A stretch of DNA of 64,000 nt, taken from the NCBI RefSeq assembly GCF_000813965.1, contig NZ_JWLI01000025.1:58750-122749 (forward strand), given 5' to 3'. The notes beneath the pieces were generated by a model. That model was not told where the DNA came from. It saw nothing but the letters and a program-made list of their open reading frames with translations, and searched no databases. Positions 44,619 through 54,500 of the stretch are shown one piece after another (the stretch's first letter is position 1; every line of letters starts with the position of its first letter). Made by a program: the position numbers and the translations under genes. The DNA is from Leisingera sp. ANG-M7 (GTDB lineage Bacteria > Pseudomonadota > Alphaproteobacteria > Rhodobacterales > Rhodobacteraceae).

Positions 44619-45861
44619 TGGCGATGGCTCCCTGTCCGTCGACTTGCCAGGCCTGAATGGCGTTGTAATGGTTACGGCTTCCCTCAAGGTAGCGGCTCTT
44701 CCATTCCTGATGGGTGGGCTGGGTGTTGCCCCATTCATCTGTTGCCCGGCTTTGCAAACGCGCGGGATAGCCGTTCCAGCGCCACGGCAGGGTGAAGCGG
44801 GTCAGCGCTTTGCTGAGCACCGGGCCTTCCAGCTCCGCAGGCACCCAAGTCTTGCCGCCATTGTCGGAAACCTCAACCTTGCTGATCCGGCCATAGCCGG
44901 ACCAGGCGAGGCCAGTCACCTGGTAATAACCCGTGTCGTGCAGCGTCTGCCCCACTGCCGGAGAGGTGATGACTGACTTGGTCCGCATGTACATGCTGAA
45001 CCCTTCGATCGAACCGTCGGCAAGGGTTTCGCTGTAGTGGCGGCTTTCCTCGCGGGGGTAAGCCGGGCGGTCGGAGACTTCCAGCCGGTGCAGCCACTTG
45101 ACGCTGGTGTTACCTTCCCAGCCAGGCAGGAACAGGCGCATCGGGTAGCCCTGAGCCGGGCGCAGCCGCTCGCCGTTCTGATAGAGCGCAATAATCGCAT
45201 CATCCATCAGCTTCGCCAGCGGGATGCTGCGCGCCAGCCCGCCCGCATCCGCGCCAACGGCAATGACCCATTTGGCCTTTGGGTCAATGCCGGCCTCTTG
45301 CAGCAGCAGCTTAACCGGGACACCAATCCACTCGGAGCCGGAAAGCAGGCCGTAAAGGTATTGCAGCGGCATCTGCTGCGGCTCCGAGTGATAGCCATTG
45401 GGCGCAGTATTGCCGCCGCATTCCAGGAAATTGATCCCGCCCGTCATCGGATATCGCAAAAGATTGCTGGCTTTGAATTTCAGCGCGCGTTCGGTCATTC
45501 CGTGGATGATGAGTTCATGGGTTTCCGGATCGACATCCGGCACACCTGAATGGTGAGCGCCGAAATGCAAGCCTGAAGGGGTGATAATCCCTTTTTGCAC
45601 ATGAAGGGGCGAGAAAGACGCGGTCAGCGTTGACTGCCCGTGCTGTGGAAAGATCTTCCGGACAACACCGGACTCGTGTTGAGACGGGCTGCCGTAGGCT
45701 TCATCTTCGGCGCCTGGATACAGCATGTTGTCCGGGAATTCCCTGGCCTGTGCGGCACCTGCCGCGAGGGCCGCCGGAGCAGCCGCGGCGCCGGCGGTCA
45801 GAAATGTGGCGCCTGTTTTCAGAAAGTCGCGCCTCGCCAGAAAACCTGTGTTGCGTGTCAT
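44608..45861 (-). CDS. SoxC/SorA-like molybdopterin sulfite (sulfur) dehydrogenase
   Basis: The ATG at 45861 gives 417 residues. A twin-arginine signal (LARRDFLKTGATFL, residues 8-21) directs export after cofactor loading. The sulfite-oxidase fold is visible: HFGAHHSGVPDVDPETH, INFLECGGNT with the molybdenum-ligand cysteine, GYPMRLFLPGWEGNTSVKWL, and a C-terminal dimerisation domain (KVEVSDNGGKTW). It oxidises sulfite or a sulfane sulfur in the periplasm, passing electrons to the downstream cytochrome (11-base overlap). No other sox gene (soxA, B, X, Y, Z) is in the window, so it stands apart from a full Sox operon. Sequence alone does not separate SoxC from SorA. Confidence 0.88.
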   Translation of the reverse strand: MTRNTGFLARRDFLKTGATFLTAGAAAAPAALAAGAAQAREFPDNMLYPGAEDEAYGSPSQHESGVVRKIFPQHGQSTLTASFSPLHVQKGIITPSGLHFGAHHSGVPDVDPETHELIIHGMTERALKFKASNLLRYPMTGGINFLECGGNTAPNGYHSEPQQMPLQYLYGLLSGSEWIGVPVKLLLQEAGIDPKAKWVIAVGADAGGLARSIPLAKLMDDAIIALYQNGERLRPAQGYPMRLFLPGWEGNTSVKWLHRLEVSDRPAYPREESRHYSETLADGSIEGFSMYMRTKSVITSPAVGQTLHDTGYYQVTGLAWSGYGRISKVEVSDNGGKTWVPAELEGPVLSKALTRFTLPWRWNGYPARLQSRATDEWGNTQPTHQEWKSRYLEGSRNHYNAIQAWQVDGQGAIANVF

Positions 45862-45953
45862 GAGTTTCCTCCTTCTTTGCAGCCTTGCGGCGGGCTTTAC
45901 GAATGATGCGCGTGGCCTGGCCCGGACGGAGGTTGCGCCCGGGCCGTAGTAGA

Positions 45954-47003
45954 TCAGACTGCGTTCCAGAACTGGTAGAGCAGGCCCACGGCAAAGGCGC
46001 CGGAGAGCGACAGGCCGAGGTAGAGGGCAAAGACCTTGGGTTTTGCCAGGGCCCAAACGGCCATGGCAGCAGGGATCGAGGTGACGCCGCCGGCTACCAG
46101 GAAGGCAAGGCCAGCTCCGGGTGCCATGCCCTGTTCGATCAGACCACCGACCAGCGGCAGCGCCGCATAGCCATTCAGATAGGCAGGCACGCCGACCAGC
46201 GTTGCGGTGACAATCGGCAGCAGGCCTTCACCGCCCAGCGTGGAGGTCACGGTCTCCGCGGGAACCCAGGCCAGCATCAGGCTTTCCAGAATGAAGGCCA
46301 GCAGCAGCCATTTGGCCAGGAACAGGGTTGTGGTCCAGGCGGTCGCGGCGAATTTTGCCCGGCGCTCCGCCTCGTGCCAGAATTTCCAGACCACCGGCTT
46401 GGGCGCACGCATTTTCGAGCCGCCGCACCCACCGTTGCCGACACCTTCGCGCAGCGGGTCTTGCAGAGCGCCGCCGTGGCTCAGCAGATGGACTGTGAGG
46501 CCGCCGAACAGACCCAGGCCAACGGCTGCAAGGGTCTTGGCCACGGCAAATTCGGCACCCAGAACGCCGGCGGTCAGGAAAAACATCGAGGGGTCCATGA
46601 TCGGCGACGCCAGCCAGAAGGCCATGACGGCAGACAGCGGCACACCCATCGACAGAAGCGCCGCAATCAGCGGGATCACTCCGCAGGAGCAGAACGGTGA
46701 CAGCCCGCCAGCCAGTGCACCAAGGGCGATCATCAGGAGCGGTGAACCGGTAAAGGCCTTTGCCACCAGGTTGTCCGCTCCGGTTGCCCCGGCCCAGGCT
46801 GCGACGGCAATGGAAAAGAGCAGGTACGGCGCTGTATGGGCCAGCGCCGCACCGGCGAAGGCCGCGCTGTCTGCGGATTGCGCCGGGTCGAACAGGGTAA
46901 GCAGCAGCAGGATGGCCGCGGACGCTGCCCAGACCCGCTGGTCCTTGGCGAACTGCCTGACGGCAGCGCCGGGCCTTGATGTGTTTTCAGTTGTGCCAAT
47001 CAT
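45954..47003 (-). CDS. DUF318/UPF0718 permease (ArsP-like)
   Basis: The 349-residue membrane protein has about eight helices. The landmark motif GGLSPFCSCGVIPLIAALLSMG (cysteines near 110 and 112) is typical of the DUF318 family, which includes the methylarsenite exporter ArsP. The conserved cysteine pair is thought to bind the trivalent metalloid. An ArsR regulator encoded 55 bases upstream and on the same strand favours a metal/metalloid export role. Sulfur-compound transport is an alternative, given the SoxC-like gene downstream. Confidence 0.85.
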   Translation of the reverse strand: MIGTTENTSRPGAAVRQFAKDQRVWAASAAILLLLTLFDPAQSADSAAFAGAALAHTAPYLLFSIAVAAWAGATGADNLVAKAFTGSPLLMIALGALAGGLSPFCSCGVIPLIAALLSMGVPLSAVMAFWLASPIMDPSMFFLTAGVLGAEFAVAKTLAAVGLGLFGGLTVHLLSHGGALQDPLREGVGNGGCGGSKMRAPKPVVWKFWHEAERRAKFAATAWTTTLFLAKWLLLAFILESLMLAWVPAETVTSTLGGEGLLPIVTATLVGVPAYLNGYAALPLVGGLIEQGMAPGAGLAFLVAGGVTSIPAAMAVWALAKPKVFALYLGLSLSGAFAVGLLYQFWNAV

Positions 47004-47058
47004 TTCTAAACCACCAGTTTTGTAGTTTCTTTTGATCCAAGAAAAGGCCGCCTGCGTC

Positions 47059-47376
47059 TCAAGCGGTCTCCTCCTTTGCCGTCAGGGCCACACCCGCGCA
47101 GCATTCCGACGTCAGAAAGTTCACGACAGACAGCATGACGGGATAGTCGACCCGGTTGAACACTTCGCGCCCGCGCTTTTCCTGCACCACCAGGCTTGCA
47201 TCGACCAGCGTCGAAAGGTGATGCGCAAGGGTAGAGGCCGCCAGGCCCAGATGGTCTGCGATGTCGCCGACCCGAAGCCCGTCCTCCCCGGCTTTGACAA
47301 GCAGACGGAAGATGGCCAGGCGGGCGTCGTGTCCGAGGGCGGCAAGAGCGCGTGCGTTAGAGCTTGAAATAGTCAT
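47059..47376 (-). CDS. ArsR-family regulator with vicinal cysteines
   Basis: The 105-residue protein is a compact ArsR/SmtB winged helix: ALGHDARLAIFRLLVKAG, LAASTLAHHLSTLVDASLV and the wing KRGREVFNRVD. The C-terminal SECCAG puts cysteines at 92 and 93, close to the site used by AfArsR-type arsenic sensors, although a third cysteine is missing. It probably represses its own promoter and the permease gene downstream. Confidence 0.9.
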   Translation of the reverse strand: MTISSSNARALAALGHDARLAIFRLLVKAGEDGLRVGDIADHLGLAASTLAHHLSTLVDASLVVQEKRGREVFNRVDYPVMLSVVNFLTSECCAGVALTAKEETA

Positions 47377-47382
47377 GAGACA

Positions 47383-47411
47383 TGAAATAACTAATAATCC
47401 GGTTTTGTCAA
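47383..47411 (-). promoter_or_regulatory. Probable promoter of the arsR-permease operon
   Basis: Reading the minus strand, TTGACA at 47411-47406 is followed after 17 bases by ATTTCA (47388-47383), a weak -10, just before the ArsR start at 47376. The DNA between and around it is AT-rich with TTATTAGTTATTT, a plausible ArsR binding area. The -35 is exact, the -10 poor. Confidence 0.35.
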
Positions 47412-47543
47412 TATGTTTCTATGACATTTCTCTAACCGTATGGATGAACACACTTTTGAGGGTTCAGAAAGCAACGGGGTGCGAGAAGATATCAGTCGGA
47501 AAATGCACAGGTCGGCCAAAGATCAACAATTAAAGAGACGATC

Positions 47544-47801
47544 ATGGCCCGGAATTTTGTCAAAGGCTTTAAGGACACGATGACTGAAGCAAACAGCATG
47601 GTTGCCGTCATGCCGATAGACTAAGCAAAGAAGAAATACGCCGACGGATACTACCTGTTCGTTGATATTTGCGATGGCACTGCAGTGCAGCGGACCGGGC
47701 TTATTCCCGGCATCGTTCATTGCTCACGAGGCGCTATGGAGTTTCAGATCGCCACGGACAGCCCGCACCACAAACCCGTGTTCAACCAGGACACGACCTA
47801 A
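47544..47801 (+). pseudogene. Possible 86-codon gene interrupted by a single stop
   Basis: From an ATG at 47544, preceded by an AAAGAGA ribosome-like site, the frame stays open for 86 codons except for one TAA at codon 27. The two parts read MARNFVKGFKDTM... and, after the stop, KKYADGYYLFVDICDG... I do not recognise a family. It could be a decayed small gene, a stop-readthrough case, or chance. The rest of 47377-48025 shows nothing else convincing. Confidence 0.3.
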
Positions 47802-48025
47802 GTGTTCTCCTTCAGGCTTCATCCGCGAAGCCCTCGCGAACAACATACCAAAGCTTGCCGGGCTTCTGCCGCCACAAGGCCGGCCCCGGCATTTCTCGTT
47901 TGCATTGGGGCTTGCACTACGTCACCCACGAACGTTGCGTTTGTGCCTTCGAGCGGTCACCGGCTGTCTCATTCGTCGGAACCGGATCTCCCTGCTAACG
48001 TGGTTTCGAGCTCAAATTTTAAGGT
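47802..48025. other. Noncoding stretch at the end of the accessory region
   Basis: These bases lie between the interrupted frame and the stop of the T6SS-linked kinase. No ORF with a ribosome site, RNA or repeat is recognisable. I looked for a copy of the tRNA-Arg 3' end (an attR) here and did not see one. Confidence 0.4.
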
Positions 48026-50104
48026 TCAATCTCCCAAGGGAGGAGCCAGGGAACCCCGTTCTGCGTGAGAGGCGGCATCAGGGGCCGTCAGCAGAACATA
48101 GGAAAGGGCTGCACTGGCCTGGCCGCTGGCCGACCGGATTTCTGCCAGCACCTGCGGCAGCAGTTCCGCGGCATTTTTGCCGTCCGACGCGGTGGCGGCG
48201 CGTACCACGGGCGTGTCGCTTGCAACTGCCAGAACGAGTTGCGGAGCTGTTTTGGCTTCTGGCGCCATGGCCAAGGCGAATTCCAGGTGTTGGTTCGCGC
48301 CGTGGCCTGGGGCCAGCCGGCTGGAGAGGTTGTAGACTTTGCCCTGGTCGCTGATCAGAACCACCCAGACCGATTGGCCTGAGGGTACCCGGACTGCGGC
48401 TGACAGAGCTTCGCCGCTGACAGCCTGATCGCCTGAAAGCGTCAACTGCACCGGGTCTGGCTGGCGGCCCTGGAGGGCACGGGCCAGTTCGGCCGCCGCG
48501 CATTGTTCCGGGGTGATTGCGCGTTGCAGCAGCGCGGAACGGGAGCCAAAGCGATCCTCATAAGCTGCAGGCAAAGCGTCAAAACCGCGGCCGTCCGCCG
48601 AATAGGTTTCCACCATCCCGGCGCTGGGGCCGGCGGCAAGCCGGGTGGCAAAGCTGCAGCCGCCTGCGTCGAAGGTTGCAAGAAACCCTTCGCGGGTATC
48701 AGCGGAAGGCAGCGGGATGTCCGGGGTGGGCGGCTGTGCCGCGGGCTGCCGGTCACCGAAGGCTTGAGAGGCAAGCCCGGACTGCAGCAGGCCTGTTCCC
48801 CAGGCATACCAACCGGATGCACCCGCAAAGGCACACAGCAGGATAGCTCCGAACACGGCGCTCTTGCGTCCCTTGGTGTTTGTCGGCACCAACCCTGCGT
48901 GGGTGAGCGGCAGGGGACGGCTGGAGGAGCCGGCAGATGCGGGACCCTGCAAATCCGGTATGACTGCCCGCGGCGGCAGAGCCAACCCGGCCGCAGAGAC
49001 TTGCACCCCTGGCACCGGATGCAGAATGCCGGTGGCGCCCCTTTCAGAAGCCGCTGCAGGTGCGTCCAAACCGTCAGACAGCTGCAAAACATCCTGCATC
49101 GTTGCGGGCCGCTTGGCCGGATCGGGCTGCAGCATCCGCGCCAGCAGTGGCTGGAACTCTTCCGGCAGCCCGGACAAATCCGGCACCTCACGGCGGGCCT
49201 CGACCGCTTCGGAGATTGAGCTGCCCATTTCCAGCGGCTTGCCGAGCAGCGCAGCTGCAGTCAGCAGTGCCAGCCCGTAGATATCGGTTGCCGGGCTGGT
49301 GCTGCCGCCAAAGTGGCCCAGTTGCTCAGGTGCAACGTATTTGAACTTCCCCGCGAACTTCCCCGCGGCGGCCCCCTCCGGAATGGTCTGCGCTCTGGCG
49401 ATGCCAAAGTCGATCAGGCGTGCCTCGCTCACGATGCCATCGGGCAGCATCACGTTATCCGGAGACAGGTCCCGATGCACAACGCCCTTGCTATGCGCCT
49501 TGGCCAGCCCTCTGGCTAGGCGCTGCAGCAGGATCTTGGCAGTTTCGCCGGGCAGAGGTCCGAACTGGCGCAGGTAGTCCGACAACGGGATGCCACCAAT
49601 GAATTCCATCACTAAAAAGTAACGGTCCAGATCACGGTCGTGGACGTAATTGTAGTAGCGGACGATGGCATCGTCAGTCAGCAGCCGCAGAGTGCGGGCC
49701 TCGCGCCGGAACATGTCGCCTGCCTGCACATCGCTGATCAGCTCCGGCCGGATTGCCTTGATCGCCACTGGATCTTCGGTACCGATCTCTATGCCCCGGT
49801 ACACTTCGCCCATGCCGCCGGATTGCAGCACCGCCTGAATGCGGTAGTTGTTGTTGATCACGGTGCCGGGCATGAGCCCGGAAGCAGCCGCGGCGGCGGT
49901 TGCCGGGCAGACCAGCGGACCGGGCACGGCACTTGCACGGACGGGCAATTCGCTCTCAGATGTCGTCTGCGGACGTTCCTTAGACACAGCAGGCTTGTGC
50001 GGCATGCTCAGCGCCTGCACCTCACTGATAACCTGCGTCCGGTCGTCAGCATCGGCAGCAGCGGATGTGTCAGCCTGAGGACTTTGAGGGGCTGACCTGG
50101 TCAT
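48026..50104 (-). CDS. Membrane-anchored Ser/Thr protein kinase of the T6SS locus (PpkA type)
   Basis: The ATG at 50104 overlaps the phosphatase stop (ATGA) and gives 692 residues. A disordered N-terminus (1-85) is followed by a Hanks kinase domain at about 87-345: LQSGGMGEVYRG, K116 in VAIKAI, HRDLSPDN at 210-217, DFG at 232-234 and APE at 258-260. The catalytic-loop lysine is serine here too. A membrane helix lies near 416-435 (AVFGAILLCAFAGASGWYAWG), and about 250 periplasmic residues follow. In T6SS, PpkA phosphorylates an FHA protein to switch on assembly. No FHA gene is in this operon; one is present in the GTPase operon at 28.6 kb. Confidence 0.9.
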   Translation of the reverse strand: MTRSAPQSPQADTSAAADADDRTQVISEVQALSMPHKPAVSKERPQTTSESELPVRASAVPGPLVCPATAAAAASGLMPGTVINNNYRIQAVLQSGGMGEVYRGIEIGTEDPVAIKAIRPELISDVQAGDMFRREARTLRLLTDDAIVRYYNYVHDRDLDRYFLVMEFIGGIPLSDYLRQFGPLPGETAKILLQRLARGLAKAHSKGVVHRDLSPDNVMLPDGIVSEARLIDFGIARAQTIPEGAAAGKFAGKFKYVAPEQLGHFGGSTSPATDIYGLALLTAAALLGKPLEMGSSISEAVEARREVPDLSGLPEEFQPLLARMLQPDPAKRPATMQDVLQLSDGLDAPAAASERGATGILHPVPGVQVSAAGLALPPRAVIPDLQGPASAGSSSRPLPLTHAGLVPTNTKGRKSAVFGAILLCAFAGASGWYAWGTGLLQSGLASQAFGDRQPAAQPPTPDIPLPSADTREGFLATFDAGGCSFATRLAAGPSAGMVETYSADGRGFDALPAAYEDRFGSRSALLQRAITPEQCAAAELARALQGRQPDPVQLTLSGDQAVSGEALSAAVRVPSGQSVWVVLISDQGKVYNLSSRLAPGHGANQHLEFALAMAPEAKTAPQLVLAVASDTPVVRAATASDGKNAAELLPQVLAEIRSASGQASAALSYVLLTAPDAASHAERGSLAPPLGD

Positions 50105-50892
50105 GCCAAGTCGTCCAGAATGTCGCCGGCTGGCCAGCCGGTGCCGCCTGCAGCAGCAGAGCAACGGACCGCAACGACCGTTACATTATCCCTGGCACCG
50201 CGTTTCCGTGTTTCTCGGATCAGCGCATCACAGGCCTGTTGCGGTGGCAAGGATGCTAGGCAGTCAGCAATTTCGCGGTCCTGCATATGTTCAGTCAGCC
50301 CATCTGAGCACAGACAAAAAACATCGCCCGGCTCAATCCTGCCGCTGACCTGGTCGCACTGCGGTTCACTGCCGGTTCCGACAGCCCGCGTAATGACATT
50401 CTTGCGCGGCCAGTTTTCGGCCTCTTCCGGTGTTATCGTGCCCGCGGCGAGCAGGGCGTTTGCCTCGGTATGGTCGCGGCTTTGCTGTACCATCTGACCG
50501 TTGCGCAGAAGGTAGGCGCGGCTGTCCCCCGACCAGATGCAGGTAAAGCGGCAACCATGCACAAGCAGAGTGACCACTGTGGAGCCGACTGTGCTGCCGC
50601 CCAGTTCCGCCCCGCGCGCCCGGATCAGCCGGTTGGCCTGGAGCAGCCGGTCCATCAGCCGGGACGTCAGATCCTCGCCAGAGGCGGCATGACCGATGGT
50701 ATCCAGCTGCCGGACAATGGCGGAGCTGGCAAAGTCGCCTGCCTCATGGCCGCCCATGCCATCCGCCACTGCCCACAGCCCCCAGTCAGGGCGCACCAAC
50801 AGGGCGTCTTCGTTCACATCGCGGCGGCACCCTACATCCGTGGCCGACCCGGTCTCAAATTCAGGGCAGAACTCAGCTGTCACCGTCCGCAT
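50101..50892 (-). CDS. PP2C phosphatase of the T6SS locus (PppA type)
   Basis: The ATG at 50892 gives 263 residues, overlapping the tagF stop region by about 20 bases. PP2C motifs: RRDVNEDALLVRP, VADGMGGHEAGDFASS, SGDSRAYLLRNGQMV, LCSDGLTEHM and RDNVTVVAVR. PppA reverses the kinase signal and switches T6SS off. Its stop overlaps the kinase start by 4 bases, so kinase and phosphatase are made together. Confidence 0.9.
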   Translation of the reverse strand: MRTVTAEFCPEFETGSATDVGCRRDVNEDALLVRPDWGLWAVADGMGGHEAGDFASSAIVRQLDTIGHAASGEDLTSRLMDRLLQANRLIRARGAELGGSTVGSTVVTLLVHGCRFTCIWSGDSRAYLLRNGQMVQQSRDHTEANALLAAGTITPEEAENWPRKNVITRAVGTGSEPQCDQVSGRIEPGDVFCLCSDGLTEHMQDREIADCLASLPPQQACDALIRETRKRGARDNVTVVAVRCSAAAGGTGWPAGDILDDLA

Positions 50893-51547
50893 CCTTTGTG
50901 CTGCCCGGGGTGCCGGCCAGCAGCCAGTGAAGGGCCGGTGCCGCGGGCATGCCGCTGCAACCAAGCCAGATGGCGGCCTTGGCGCCGCTGGCAGGCGCCC
51001 ACCAGTAGCTGCGGGTCAGCAGAGCGCGTTCAGCGTCGGCTGCGCTGGCCGCCTGGAGCAGCTTCAACAGATCGCCGTTTGGCTGATGCGCCCACAGCGT
51101 GCCGCCCGTCTGCGTGGCAGCGTCATCTTCGGCAGGCAGCTGCAGATGCAGACCATCCAGTAATGCCGCCCCGCCCTGGCCCGGTTGCATGACCGAGAAA
51201 TGCGCGGCCAGCGCCTCATAGGCGGATTGGTCCGTGTCTTGCAGCGGTGCAGGCACCGCGGCCCCCTGGGCAACCAGAAACAAAGGGTATCGCCGCCCGG
51301 CACGGTCGCGCGAACAGCGCAGCACCCCCATCAGGCTGCGCCCCAGCACGGCACGCCCGATCCAGAACCTCAGATCCTGCGCCTGCTCCCAGAAAGCCGG
51401 CCAGTCCTGCCCCCGCTGGTCGCGGATCTCCGGCAGGCAGCTGTCCAGCCAGGCTTCCAGCTGCTCCGCCACTTGGGGTGCCACATTGGCACGGAGAAAA
51501 TCACCGTATCCGGGATGTTTGCCTAACAGGCCGATGTCCGCTTCCAT
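50873..51547 (-). CDS. tagF: TagF-family T6SS accessory protein
   Basis: The 224-residue protein begins with the TagF hallmark GLLGKHPGYGDFLRANV, followed by LEAWLDSCLPEIRDQ, RFWIGRAVLGRSLMGVL and a GxxRxYPLFL-like segment. TagF restrains T6SS by acting on the FHA protein in the threonine-phosphorylation pathway. It starts 4 bases after the tssM stop. The C-terminal 80 residues are more variable. Confidence 0.9.
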   Translation of the reverse strand: MEADIGLLGKHPGYGDFLRANVAPQVAEQLEAWLDSCLPEIRDQRGQDWPAFWEQAQDLRFWIGRAVLGRSLMGVLRCSRDRAGRRYPLFLVAQGAAVPAPLQDTDQSAYEALAAHFSVMQPGQGGAALLDGLHLQLPAEDDAATQTGGTLWAHQPNGDLLKLLQAASAADAERALLTRSYWWAPASGAKAAIWLGCSGMPAAPALHWLLAGTPGSTKDADGDS

Positions 51548-51551
51548 ACAG

Positions 51552-54500
51552 TTACTCCAAAGTGACCGGACAGGAGAAATCCGCCAGTTCCGGCATCAGG
51601 AACGGCACTGTGGTGCTGTCGAACTCAATCCGGTAGCTGATCGAACGGCCGCCGATTTCATGGCGCACGTCCACCACATTGCCCCTGGCCTTGGCGCGGC
51701 CCTGACGCAGGAAGGTGACGATATCCCAGCGCCCGTCGGTGAAGCTGAGCGCCGACTGCCGCTGCCGTTTCTGCGGGAACAGCTCCACCGAAACACCGGA
51801 GGCCTGCCCCGGCCAGGACAGCGCCGCCGGGGTGCTGCCGGGCTGGGTGCGGACGGAGGTGCCGTTGACCGACAGCACCGCCAGCTCCACCGACGGAGAG
51901 GAGTCCGCATGCACAATGGACATCCCCACCTCCGGCTCCGGCGCGCCGGAGGCAAAGAAGGCCAGCTGAATGGCCTGGGCATTGCTGAACTGGCGCAGAA
52001 CCTCGGGCGACAGCCGCTGCCCGGTTGCGCTGCCCGGTGCGGGCTTCAGCCCATCCGGCGAGCGGACCACATGCGGCTGCAGATAGGACGTGTAAAACCT
52101 GTCCATCCGGCCGCCGGGTCCGAAGAACTGGCCGAACACCGCAGGCGAGACATGCCGGCCGCCGCCAAAGGGGTAGAGCGGTGCAATGAAATCCCGGCAG
52201 AACTGAGTCACCTCGTCGTTCAGCGCCCGGTTCAGCTGTGTCATCGCCGCGTCCTGGGCCTCGGCACGGAATTCGCTTTCAGCCTCATTCAGAAGTTGCG
52301 CCAGAGGGGCAGGCAATGCCGTGTTGTTCATTGTTAGTGCCGACAGTGACTGACTCAGCATCGCTTCGTCTGCAGGGGTCGGTGCAACTGCCGCTTGCCG
52401 CCGGTTCTCGCGCAGGTCGCCAAGCACGGCGAGAACTAGATCAATCGGGCGCTGCCCCGGCTTCCCGTTCAGCAGGCTGTGCCATTGCGCAAAGTCATCT
52501 GAGATGCGTTCCACCTGCCGCCGCTGCAAGTCCTCGCCATGAGCCTGGCCAGCCGCGCCTGCCTGGGTCTGCACCTTGGCGCGAGCCTTGAAGCTGTCCA
52601 GTGCCACTTTCTGGAAGACGCCGGATTTGCTGTAGATGCGCTTGAACACCGCATCGCCCATGTTGGCGCCCAGATCGCCGCCCGAGGCCGCGACTGCCGC
52701 CGGATCCAGCGTGTCGAGCTGATCATAGAAGCGGGACAGACGGGTTTCTTCCTCGACCGCCTCCACCAGTTCCAGCAGCGGCGAGGCGACCTGAGACGAC
52801 GCCGCAGCCAGGGCTGCGTACTGCGGTGCATCCGCCGACATCCGCGCCAGTCCGATCTGCGCGAACATTGCCTTCCAGGCGGCGCTGAATTCCAGCCGGT
52901 AAACCCGGTGCAGCTCTGCCTCGAGCCCGGCAAGTTGGGTTTCATAGCCGACCCGCCCGGCTGCCTCGCCCAGAACCCATTGGTCTTCGCGCAGGCGGGT
53001 GCGGGCCGTGGTCAGCTCTTCCAGGAAATAGCCCCAGTACCCTTCAAAGGTGTAGAGCGCCGGCACGCCAACCGACTGGAGCGGCGTGCCGTTCGTGGTT
53101 TCCAGCACCTGGGCCACCTGGCCGGACAGCCGCTCAGCCAGGCCGAAGTCACGGATGCCGGAGGTTGCCGCACGCTCCTTGATCAGGGCATAGGCCTGTT
53201 CAGCCAGCGGCAGGTTGACGATTGCCTCGCGCGCCTGCCGCACGATCTCCGGGTCGATGCCGATCACCGGTTTGCGGTCCCCGTCCAGATCCAGCAACGC
53301 CTCCAGATGCGCCAGCAGCTGCTGACGCTCGTCAATCTGGCCCGCTGCGTTGAACTGGCTTCGCCACAGTTGCTCAAAATAGCTGGTGACAGCAGCGTCA
53401 TTGTCAGCGGCATTGCCCTGCCCCGTCCCGCCAAGAAGAAGATAAACCTTGAGCGCACGGTAGACTTCGGCGGTGTTTTCATCGGCGATGAGCTGCGGGA
53501 TGGCGTTTTCCAGATGCAGCACCAGGCGCGGCCGCAGCATGCGTTCCAGCCCATCAGAATAGGCCCGGTGCGTCGCCCCAGACAGTTCCGCATGGCGCGA
53601 CAGGCCAAGCCCCTGCCAGAACCCCGGCTGTTCAGGGTCGCCGTACCCTGTTGTCATGTCGCGCAGGTCCTGCAGATGCGGCATCACCGGCGAGGGGTCG
53701 GTGCCGTCAATCACGGTGCGGGACAGTTCATTTCGGGCCGCATCGAAAAACGCCACCGCGTCATGTTCCGCATTGCGGGTCAGTGTGGCGTTCTGCCAGT
53801 AGCTGTAGCCGAAAGCACCCATTGAGCCTGCCGTGCCCAGCAGAATGGCGGCAAAGGCCGTGCTGCGAAGAAGCGCCGTCCGGCGCATGGCAGCACGGTC
53901 GAAGCCGACCCAACCGCGTTCTTCAAAGATCACCTTCTTCATCAGATCATGCAGGAAATATGACTTGCCCTTGCCCGACATGAAGGCAGGCTGAAACAGG
54001 CCCGCATCGCCGCTGTTGCGGGACATCTCACCCAGCACCTGATCGACCGGTGTGCCTTCCTGGGTGCCGGAAGTGAAGTAGAAGCCGCGCAGCAGCGCGC
54101 TGGTCTTGTAGCGGGTGGGTTCGAACACGACACGCAGGAATTCGCAGATGTTTTCCCGCAGCATTGCCATCTGCCCCGGCAAGCCGAATATCGCGATGCG
54201 GCTGGCGCCGTCGGGTTCCTCGTTCATCCGGTCGATCACCTCGTCAGACAGACGGCTGATCAGCTGGTCAATCTCCGCACCTGCCTGTTTGTAGGTTTCC
54301 ACGCTCCGGTCCTTGGTCTGGAACGTCACCCCCCAGACGGATTTACGGCGGCTTTGGCTGAAGCTGGCAAAATATTCGCGGAAACCCGAAATCAGGTCTG
54401 CCTTGGTGAACAGCACGTAAACCGGGAAGTCGATCCTGAGGGTTTCGTGGATCTCTCCCAGCCGCGTCCGCACCGTAGCGGCATGGTCAGCAATCGAGGC

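Noticed and set aside
47802..48025. An attR copy of the tRNA-Arg 3' end at the right edge of the accessory stretch
   Set aside because: I could not find a convincing copy by eye, so the island boundary remains undefined.
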